A DNA stretch of 64,000 bases. Source: Lepeophtheirus salmonis. Its lineage: Eukaryota; Arthropoda; Copepoda; Siphonostomatoida; Caligidae. Positions 13,201-25,200 of this stretch are shown here, in pieces (within the stretch, counting starts at the first letter, position 1; the number at the start of each line of letters is the position of its first letter). The notes beneath the pieces were generated by a model, which had not been told where the DNA came from, did no database searches, and was given only the letters and a program-made list of their open reading frames with translations. A program made the position numbers and the translations under genes. The stretch covers positions 36,021,971 to 36,085,970 of the forward strand of contig NC_052134.2 in assembly GCF_016086655.4 (NCBI RefSeq), in the 5' to 3' direction.

Positions 13201-16200
13201 GAAATTCGGTCAAAATGAAGCGCCTTCCAGGCAGTTTGTGGATAAATTTGTGAAGTGTGTGCGCGAAACTGGTTCGTTAATGGATAAAACAACGCGTTCC
13301 CGTGTTCGTCCAGTGCGCTCAATCGAAAACATTGCTGCTGTTGCTGAAAGTGTAAGTGAAAACCCATCGACATCAACTCGACACCGTTTGCAGAAATTGG
13401 ACATTGATCGCACGTCTCTGCAACGAATTTTGACGAAAGACCTCGGCCTGAAGCCATAAAAAATCCAATTAGTGCAGGAACTGAAGCCACATGACCATCC
13501 AATGAGTTTTCGGTTCGCCAAATGGGCTGAAGACCGCTTGATCGAAGACGAACATTTTTACCGAAAATTCATCTTTTCGGATGAGGCGCATTTCCACCTC
13601 GGCGAATATGTCAATAAACAAAACTGCCGAATTTGGGGATCAGAAAATCCGCACACAACTTTGGAAAAGCCAATGCATCCTCAACAAGCGACTGTTTGGT
13701 GCGGAATGTGGACTGGTGGCATCATCGGCCCTTTTTTCTTCGAAAACGAGTAAGGAGCTGCCGTTACGGTCAATGGTGAGCGCTATCGGGCCATGTTGGA
13801 AGATTTTTTGTTTCCCCAAATGTAAAAGGAAGACATCGACAATATTTGGTTCCAACAGGATGGCGCTACGTGCCACACAGCCAACGTTACAGTGGATCTT
13901 TTGAGCACTGTCTTCGACAATCACATCATAAGCCGAAACAGCAACGTCAACTGGCCACCTCGTAGCTGCAATTTGACTCCGTTGGACTATTTTTTGTGGG
14001 GAACCGTCAAGGATAAATGTTACACCAACTATCTAGAGATGATTGACGATTTGAAACACGAAATTGGAGTCACCATTGCAGCTATTGAAGCTCACACAAT
14101 CGAAAATGTATTGAAAATTTGGGTCGACAGAATGGGCTACTGTAAGGCCAGCCACAGTGACAATATGAATGAATGTTGAAGCTTTCAAATAAATAAAAAA
14201 TTATTGAAAAATATCCATCTGTCTTTTTTTTATAGCAATATCAAAATAAAAAAGTTTTGTGGGCCACTCTTTAATTAGAACCCTAAATATATGTATTTTT
14301 TTAATATGGTGCAATGACTGATGAGCCAGATAGTACCCTTTTCCCTAGTGAACTCCCTAGCTGAGCTTTGGCAACACACTTTTTTTGCTGAGCCTCATCT
14401 AAAGTCACATTCATTATTTTTTTTATATGTACTCTCCTTTATTTTTATTTTTAATCTGAGTTTTGCTATACACGCTCGTTGTTAAAACTGAATCCTTAAC
14501 TCATATTTTATAAACTTTATAGTGAATAGAATTGTATAAAATATACAACTAATATAAGCGCCTACGAGATTTCATTCAGTTTTACATACCCTAGTTATAC
14601 AATGCAATACAGAAAAACTCTTTTTTTTTATGTGACACGCACACTCAAACTGATAGTTTTTCTTTCTAAAATCAAGTATTTACATAGTCTTTAGATCCGC
14701 TCAAAAATGACAGTAGATCTAATCAAACAAACTTTGCTATAATAATGAAATAATAAACTTAAAAATAAGGGAAAATATTGCTCTGATTCAAGAACTGGAG
14801 TAAAAAAATTCGTCATGTTAAATTTATTAATGAAAATTTGTAATTGAGTATCATAATTTTTCTTGTAACAATATAAGCAATTACAAAAAAAAAAAAAAAA
14901 AAAAGAAAGCTAGGGAAAGGCTTTTGTTGATATAATATAATATATACGGAACAAACATAAAATAAGTCGTAATTCTTATACTTGATAGCGATTTTTAATC
15001 GAGCTGAAATTTGGATGGAAGGGAGAGCGGGGCTAGTTCATGCACTTTTCACTTTTTTGTTTATTTCTGAGCATATAAAAAGGATAATAATATCTGAGAT
15101 TTATATTGCTTATATACTAAGCATAAATATATATTAAATAATATAATAAGCGTAGATAACTAGGGCTTCTCGTTTCTAACTGGAAATAAAGTTTTAAATT
15201 ATGGGATTCAAAGGAAATTATAATATTTCTCCCTTTCTTTTCTTTTTTTGAATTTGTCTGAGCGACATCGTCTAATCTAGCTATTTTATTGCCTTGTAAA
15301 CGTTATTTTGTCTCGAACAATGACCTCAAATAAGTCATATTATCCATGTATAGGTAACGGAGAAATCGACATTGTTGAGCTGATTCCGATACTTCAAAAA
15401 AGCCAGATTCTTGCTGATTCCAATACCGATGCATCAGACGACACCCTCAATTATAAGTGATGAACGAGCAAATCTTTTTTGAAGCTCAGGGTTGTATAAT
15501 ATTGAAATACACTGCTCCCCCAGGGCTGAAAGCTTAGATAGAGCATCGATAAAATAATTTAATGCAGGATTTCTCTAGGTATGTAACCCTGCTAAAACAG
15601 AATCCCCAAAAGAAAGCTATATATAACTAGAATGTCTTCTCATTCAAGCCTCAGCTTAAAATATTTTTCACCAAAAATTAACATAGATTTGAGTTATTTA
15701 TCACAATTTGTTTAAAGAATATGGTTAACTATACGTAATACAATTTTAATGCCCTCTTACTGTTACATATATGATAATCCTACAGAGTTTCAACAAAATC
15801 GATTTGGAAATTTTTATGTAATCTTACTTATAAACAAACGAACGAACCACAAACAAACTGATTCGAAAACATACGCTCAACTTTTTTGGTGAAGGTAATA
15901 AATTAAAAATACACTTATGAAATATATTATAATTAACATAATTATAGTAATGTCAGAAATTCGTTTTTAAGATTATACTAATTTTAAATTTCCATTGAAA
16001 GACTATTTGGCTTTCCATTCAATTTATTTTGTTCTCTATTTCTGTTACTACGACAACTCAACTTGTAACTACTCTTTGACTTCAAAAATAATATTTATCT
16101 TATTGAATACTTATCAAGTCACTTAATTTAATTCTTCTATGAATTCAAAAAATCTAAGGACTTAAGAATATAAGCTAGTAATTGACTTTCAGAAGAAAAT

Positions 16201-19200
16201 TAATGAAAATGAAATAATTTACTGCGAAGAGGGAATCTATAAAAATGTTAGTTCTCAGAATTGAGTGTACTACACTAAAAAAAAAAAAAAAAAAACCCAT
16301 AGCTAGAGCTGTAGAAAATATGATCGTTAACGCGTGTAAGTTTTTTATAGTTGTAGCAGTGTTTTTTTTTTTTTTTTTCTAAAGCTATCATCCTTATTTT
16401 TTAATTCTTGAAGTAAGGACATATAAATATAAAGTAATTACTTGTGCGTGTACCAATCAAAAATGGAAAGTAGTAAAGAGGATTTGTTGGTGAGTTATAA
16501 GTGTAAGTTGTTAAACGTAGAGTTGAATGAAGGATAATTTTTGCCAATATACATACTAGTTACTTTTGAGTGAGGTTTATGATTATTTCGTTCGTCTCAT
16601 AGCTTCTTGTAGCTAATCTAATAAAACATTATGGTAGCTGTGCTGCTTTCTCTCAATTGTCAAAGTTGCCATGTCGTTTTACAATTTTTTTAGGATACCG
16701 GTAGGGCTTATTTTCTACAGCTCAATTTGTAGCTAATGCAACACTGATAGGTGGTTATTCTACGAAAGTGACGGAGCAGAACTTGTAAAACTTACGAAAA
16801 GTTTACGAACGTCAACTTACTACAAACTATATATTCAGTATTTTTATTTTATAAATGTTATGTTCTTTTAAACAATTTTTTTTCTCCTATGGCATTAAAT
16901 TTTTTTACATTGAGGGCACACCTATATCGGTAATTTTGAAAAATGTATATAAAAAATAACATAAAACGGAAATTAATAGAATTTTGTATTTTAAAAGAAT
17001 GATTTTTTTTTCTTTTAAAAAAGAAATTTATATATGTGAAAAAAATATTTATATAAAATAAAAAACAGAAATCAACTTTGAAATTCGAAATCTCGGGTAT
17101 TAAAAAAATTGTGTTAACCAGGGAATTTGTTGCCCAAATACTACCTTCCAGTTCTTGCCACATGAGCAGACGTCAAACGATGGATGGAAAAGCCTTCAGC
17201 CCCAAAAAGTTACCCAATTTCAGATATCTATTCCCATGATTATATTTTAAAAGCATCCCACGAGGATAGCATACTTTTATCAAATGTAGTACTGAAAGTT
17301 GATAATACATATAACTTTTGACGTCCAGATTATCAAGTTGATATCATCCTAATAATGTATTTGTGTATAAATGTAAAATTATTGACGTTGTTTGTTGCTT
17401 ACTGTTACTTGTGGGTGGACTATTGGGCAAAAAAAAAAAAAAAAAAATGGCTAAGAAGGAAAAATTTGCCGAACGCTCATTTCACTTATAAACAATTTGG
17501 TATATTTGGACAAAAAATGAAATTTAATATAATGATATATGCGATTTTAAAATGATATTATGATAAATAGGTATTGTTCATATGCTACACATATATGTCA
17601 TAGAGATAAATCATTAAGTGGTCTTTTATTGAATTTTATTTTTTCATTAATAAATTTCATACGAACATAACACAGTCGCATTTAATTTGAATCATTTTGC
17701 TCATTAATTAACTTTTTGGGTATGTATGATAAAAAAGTTATCATTGGGGAATTATCACTCTTCATATTGTTATTCACTCCTTGGACTATAATGTCCAGTA
17801 ATCTTGATCAGAACCTAGTTGTTGGTGATAAATTATATAATTTTAACCTCATAGTTAGAGAAAATTACTATTCAATTATCTAACTATCACATTTTTCTAA
17901 AAAAAGTGGGATACCAATGCCATCTCAGCTTATTTTGTCCTGTCACGGTTGATATACATTATGAGAGGCCGTGAACTGTTCTTATAAATGGAGAGGCTAG
18001 TAGTTGGAAAATAATTAAGGTTAAAATGAAATATTATATTTTTTATTATAGTACATACTACAATGGTAAAAGATTCAAACGATATTCGAACCATTTGTTG
18101 TTGTATTGTGATTACATAATGATAATTAATGTATATAATTTATCAAATACTATTATTCTGCTTAATTCACCTATAGTATGACATGAAATATATTAATTGT
18201 TTCTATAGTAAATTAGTAAAGCTAAGAGAGTAGGAACATTAACTATTTATTAGAATATTATTTTAAATTGAATTGAAATATCACATCGTATATTATATCA
18301 ACTCGAAATAGGATGAAATCCAAATATTTTTCATCCTAACCGATACAAAAAATTTGATATAACCGTATCCCTTAGAGCATTTGTTTTGTTTTGTTACATT
18401 TGGGAATAAGAAATTATATTATCACAAATTTAATGAATCAAAAATAGTTTTGACCTATTTTTTGACAGTTTTAAATGTGAAAATATCTACAATTTAACAC
18501 GTTGCTACCTCCCTAACACAAAATCTTTTGAAGCTGACAGAATTGTTTTGCTATTTTGTTTTAAAGCATTAGGGATTGCCAAAAAAGAAAATTGCACATT
18601 GACGAACACAGAATGGATTCTGTGAAGGCGTTACTAGAATATAAAGACCGTTTATATGTATATATTGAATCGAATGATTATATACCAAAATCCACTCCCC
18701 TAACAATTCGAAAGAATGAATTAAACTTTAGGACCACGCTAATAGATATAATGTTCTGTTTTTAATCGTAGTTCTAAGTATAATTTGCTCAAAAAATATA
18801 GCTGTATAATGTATATATTCGATATAATTAATGTTATTTGCACTTTTGAGTATGTGTTTTCTATATAAAGATGTCTATTTGACATGTACTCTAAGATGGA
18901 TAGATGTTAACCACACAATATTTTCTTGCAAAAATGGGTTACACTGATGGATAGTACATTCAAGTCTCTTATGAGTATGACATATATTTTTATACACTAC
19001 ATTTTTGATTAGGGGGGACGAACGAAAGTTGCAAAAGGGGACAGAGTCATCTAGTGTAGTGTCCATAGGTTAAAAAAAATGTGACAATGGAAGATTGCAC
19101 TATTTTGTAATTGCAGCTAGAACAATGTTCTATATTTTCGAAGGCTGTTATCATTACTCTTTAATTCTTAATGAGAGAAGATATAAGTGTAATGTAGTAA

Positions 19201-22200
19201 CTAGTCCGTCTCCTTATGAAAGACAAAGAATAACATTAAGGGTTTGTTGGGGAGTTATAATTGTAAGTCCTAGTTGGACTTAAAGTAGATTGAGGATCGT
19301 TATTGAAGTAATACCTGGCTTTGTCCTTCTTACAAGATACAGACTGGGGTGCTGCTTATGGCCTTCCTCTCGTAGATGCTCACAGGTAATTTAATAAAAC
19401 ATCATGATAGCTAAGCTACTCTCCTCTAAAACATTCTTCTAATGGGCATGCCCCTTGTTTACTTATATTAGTTTACTTACAAATGATCGAGAGTTTTGCC
19501 GTCTTCCTCCAAAATACTACTACTCCTTATACATACACAATACCTACATGTTAATTGATAATTCAAAATTAAAACTGTATTTGGGGTGCAAGAAAAACAA
19601 ATTAAAAAGTTTATTCCTTTTTAATTTGTTTATGCCCCCCCTCCTCCTCCCCCCAAACTATATATTGTCATACCACCTTACGGATAATATATACTTACCA
19701 TGTCAACTTTTAAAAAAAATACTAACAGAGCCTATTTATTAAAATTAAATTGCTATTTTGAACTGGTAAATTCTTTCTAGATTATCATTAAAATATATAA
19801 AGTATATTTGATAGATATTTTGTTCAACTAAATTTGTTATTTTTATCAAAATAGTTTATCATAATAGGACAATTGAGCTGCCTCTAAATATTATTCCAAA
19901 TAGCTCAAAATTGGCAAATGATATTTAGGGACCAAAAGGAACAGTTAGGGACATTACAGTCTCTATATTTCACGAATATAAAAAATAAGCTTCACCTTAC
20001 AGCTAATGTGTTTTTAGATACGGAATGGTATTTGTGTTTATTTCCTTTTTGTCATAGCCATTTTTAGGTAACGTCCTGCCAGCTAAGTTGCTCTCTTTCC
20101 AAAGATTATTCTTAGAGGGTATGAGGGTTGTTTACTTTTTAGTGGTTAATTTGCAAGGATAGTGGTGCCATCTTACGTGTATTAGTCTAGTGGATAGTTG
20201 TTTATTTATTATGACAACTTAGTACGTCCAAACCATCTTACGGATATTGATACTTTTTTAGTTTTCTCATGAAATATAGAAACACATAGAGGCCACAAGA
20301 TGGTGAATGATTGAACAAAGATATCGGCTGACAATAGTTATAATATGACGTTTTATTAGTTTGTTTTTCTTATATTAATAAATAATCATCCATTACAACT
20401 AGATAAAATATATTTAAGTCTGATTAGCTTTAATGGTGTAATAAAAAGTTAACTAATCAACTTCTTTCTTTTAGCTGACCTTGAGATATTAATAGGCCTT
20501 AAAAAACCTAGATATAAATAATGTTCTGTAATATATTTGCATAAGAGTTTAATTTACTTTTGGACCGGAATTTGTAAGTCAAATTAATTTATCCCAAATT
20601 AATTAACTAAAAAATATTAAATTTGATGTGACCATGGTTTCCGCCACCAACTCTGGACAAACTCGTATCCAAATTAAAGTCTGTATGTTGTGATAACTTG
20701 TGTCTAAAGAAATTACTGTATTTTTGTATTAACCCATTTGTCATAACTGATGTTAATTGCTGCAGACTGAATATTGTAATCTATTACAGCCTTACTATGT
20801 GGAACTTTCAATCAAATCCCTTTGTTGTCTATATGTATTTCTTTCTCTCTTGGCTCATGCCTAGCGATGAAAATCGTATGTATTTTGGGCTTTTTAAAAA
20901 TGAAGCCAAAAATCAAGATGCTAACCCTGACTATTCGTAGAATGTTTTGGAGGAGAGGAGCCTAGCTGTCATGACATTTCATTAGATTTGCTAGAAACAG
21001 CTGTGACAAAGGAGAAGTAAATAAATAAGGTCATTGGCATGAATTCCTCTGATATCGATTTTCAACCACACTTCCTAGTCCAACAAGGACATAACATAAC
21101 AACAAATCTTCAATATTACTCTTCGTTATGAGCGCACACGAATCAGGTTTTGAATTTGTTTGAATCTAGTGGAAAAGGAAGTTCACAACCTTAGCTGTTA
21201 AATAAAAATGACAACAGCTGAGGAATAGAAAATTCATTATTCAGATTAGCAATTCCAAAAAACAGGTGAGCTAAAAAATACAGCGGATTTTCATCGCTAC
21301 TCATGATCCTATTGTCATGGTTTCCATATTAAAAAAAATAACATAACGTTAAGTTCAGCAACTATAGCTTACAAAATGATTGCAATTAATAAAAAAAATT
21401 AAACTTATAAGTGAGAAATCTTTAAGCAATTATAATAAACTTAATCATTTTAACTTTAACTTAATGCATTAGAAAGAAGTAAGCTCCATTGTAGGTTAAT
21501 CATTATAGCATTGTATTACTTATTAACATACAAGAACGATTACATTAATTCATTTTGGTTTAGCTCATCGTTATAGAAAAAAAAACATATGTATATAAAT
21601 GATAAATATAATTAATTAGGATAAAGTATCTAAGAAAGACTTTTTCTGCATTTATTTTTATTGATAGTATATATTTATGTAAATAGGTATATAAAGTTTA
21701 ACAGAGTAAATTTGATTTATATTAACTAATTTAACTATTCTTTTTTTAATATAATAAATTTTTATAGATTAAAATAAAACTTTTATATGAAGTTTTTTAT
21801 TATTAATTTAAAAAAAAAAATCCTACAATATTAGGTTATTTACTTATATCAAAAAAAAATTATATAGCAAATTTTTATTCTTTACTTTAGTCTGAAACAT
21901 AAAAATTTACGTATGCTAAAGAATACTTTAAAGTTTTACTTTTTTTTGACAAAACGTCCCTGTGAGCTTGAGTATAAATGTAATAGTTAATGTGATAGCC
22001 AAATTTGTATCCCGCGCAAGAAATTGCTTGGTATGAAAACAAAGATAATATCTTTATATTATTTTTTGTAGCTTTTTCTTATGTTGTATGCAACTTTTTC
22101 TTCATTTTGCAGAATTTACATTGTTAATTCAGTTATAAGAGTGAATTAATGGAATTTACGTTTTTAGTAGAGTAGTACTGGGGGTCTCCACAGGATTATA

Positions 22201-25200
22201 TATATATTATTTAGGGGGAGGGGGAATGTAGTTTTAATTTAAATTTCTTGAAAAAAATACAAAATCCATAGTTATTCACAGGAAATTAAATTGTTCGGGA
22301 AAAAATTTCAAAAATTTAATTCCAAATATGAAATTTTTTGATATTTTTTTCCAAATCTACAGATGTATAAGATAAATTAATTTTAAGGTAAAAGAAATTC
22401 AAACATCCGTAGCTACTTAAAGAAAATTATTTTTTGGAAATAAATTCAAAAATTAAAATCTTAAATTTTCTTGGAAAATTTTTTCAAAAATCTATAACTA
22501 TTCAAAGAAAATTAAGTTTTTGGATATAAAAGTGTAAGTATGAAAGTTTTTTGGAAAAAAACAAAAACAACAGCTTTTCAGAAAAAATTAATTTTTTTTG
22601 GAAAAAAAATTTAACTATTAAATTTTTACCATAATTTCCCCTAAAAAATCTATTTATTATATGTTATCAGAATAATAATTAATGAAATAAGTTCTTTTAT
22701 TTTCTTAAAACATTCAATCCACGATTTTTTTAACTCAATTATGTCTGTTGATAAAAAAATAGTATTGTGTTGATCAAAAAAGAAGTATTTCTTGCATAAA
22801 TGAATATATATAAGGCAAAAATATCTTACTTTCAATTGAAGTACATCTATTTCTTTCAGAACCCAACTGATGGATCCATCTCCCCCACAAACCAATAAGC
22901 GTAGTGGTGCCAAATGTCGAAAAATTTGTAGGCTAATTAAATTTCAAAAAAAAGTATTTTATAATATAATATATATTTTAACATGATTGTGATTGGATCT
23001 TACCCCTTCTTAGGACCTGTAGATGATAAATCATAAACTTGTGACGGATTAAGATACTGCTTAAATCGTATTAAAAAACGATCACCATGTCCATTTCCTG
23101 ACTTTGAATTGACAAAAATGATGAGGGGTGAACCCGGAAAGGGGTGCATTACCTTCCATTCATCCGTTTCTATAATTGTATTCGAAAAATGCAAAAAAAA
23201 AACAAAAAAAATTACTGACACGTTAGACTTTTGTCTACCTGGTATTAAAACATTGTATCGTTCATTTTTCGGAACTATTAAAGCAGGGATGTAGAAAGTT
23301 TGGTAATAGGAATAAAAGCTTCTATTGCCAGTTGGCATTACTCAAAAGTTGTAAATCATAAGCGCACTGCCAGAAAAAACAAAAGTGAAGTAAGGTCATA
23401 ATATGTAACAAAAAATTTCTATTTATGATGCCATTTCGTGTTATTTTTTGTTTGACATACCGACAGGGCACAATCTCACAACATAAAAGTTTGTCTATGA
23501 AGTTATTTTTGCTTTCTGATGGGTTGTTAGTTGAGTCTTGATTAGGGATGAGAAACCACGCATGAGATTATGTTATAAAACATATGTTAACTTTGTGGAA
23601 CGACATATCTACTGACAGAAATTACTCTAGACTATATATACGGCTCCTTGCTAACTGATACATAATAATTTTTAAAATAAGCAGGAATCATTCATAAGAA
23701 AATTCATATTTTCCTCTTACCAGCAAATAGTTTTTTTTTTTAGATTACACTTACTTAAATTTAACCAATATTTACATTCCTAGACATGACAGGACAAAAA
23801 CAGTAAATAAGAAAAGTAAAATAATTACATCCGTATATAATAAACAGCTTGCCAATTGTTGATTTTACTTTATGTGAAGCACTATTTGATATTTTTTTTA
23901 CAGCTCTAAGTAAGATATATACTTTAAAGAGATGGAAAAATTGTCAAAATCCTTACGAGTGTAGAAAAAACCACGTCTGAGAGAATGTCATAAAAAATTT
24001 GGTAACTTTTAGATATTACATAATGTGTGCTAACAGATATAACTATGAACTGTAATATTATGCATTTTATAAAATAAATTTACTTGCATTGTGCCATTGT
24101 TGCATCAGAAATATATTTAATATAATAATGAAATATTTCTTTTAACATGGGTCTTGAGTTAAAAATTTGCAGTATGTTAATCTGGATTCACAATTATATG
24201 AAATTGCTAATCGTGTAGAACGGTGTATTTTTTCAATAGTAGTCTTTTTTAGCAGTGAGAGACATTATATAAAGAAAATAATTTATTTAGAGAAAGAAAA
24301 ATGCTGAGTATAATCCCAAAAACATCATTCTCACTGTCAACTATGGTGGGAACCTTTTTTTTTTTAGCTTTTCTCTAGTTCGAGAAAAGGACGACTTCAC
24401 TTCATCAAAAGGTGTATAGACGAGGTCATTAAGGAGAAATCTTGGCTCACAATTTTTAGGCCAGGACACTGTAAATGGGTCGTTCCAGCACGACAATGAC
24501 ACAAAGTATATAGGCATGGCAACAAAGGAGTAGCACAAGAAGAAGCAATAAAAGTTATGGGAGGGCCTTGCCAGTTTACGGACCTCACTCCCATAAAATC
24601 GCAAGGGATCAAATATTTATTTCCTCGGCTGTAAGTGCAATGCAAATGATTTCCTTACCTGGATTGTGTGAGAGACATGTTGGGGGAACAGTGGCATGTC
24701 TTGTTGGGCCTAAACTACAGTGTGGAACATATTGTGCTCTACATGTTGAATGAACTGTTGCACGACACCAAAGACATCGCCAATCCTGCAATCTAAGGAA
24801 GAGGGAGACAAAAAGCTTATGAATATTTTTGTCAGAAAAGCTCTCACCTAAGAACAGATCCGCACGTTTTATCACAGACAACACATTTGGCTGAAACAGG
24901 TAGATTCCCCTCCAACCATTGATGATGTATATTGGCAGAGTCCTATTAATAAATAAATGTATGATTAAGAAATAAAGCATTTTTGGATAACTAAAATAAT
25001 GGAGACCAAGCAATGAATGGATATTTTAAGAGGTTTCATAACTAAAAGTTGATGCTCCAGTGGCAATGGAACTATAAAGGCCAATGGGATTTTGAAACCC
25101 AATTTTGCTGATTATTTATAGTTACCGTAATATAAAATTAACGACTTGTCCAAAAAAATTCCAATGTTTAAATTTCCGATTTTTTTTAAAACTTATCTTT

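Noticed and set aside
13122..13924. Long minus-strand frames (13122-13502, 13210-13521, 13640-13924)
   Set aside because: They are antisense shadows of the DD41D transposase, whose plus frame has all catalytic motifs.
16858..17163. 101-codon minus-strand frame as a membrane protein
   Set aside because: Runs of F, I, N and K arise from poly-A/T stretches. No conserved motif, and it lies inside DGK intron 6.
24609..25013. Minus-strand 134-codon frame covering DGK exon 4
   Set aside because: Only the central part (24659-24792) is exon; the flanks are intron read-through with a 55-bp intron crossing.
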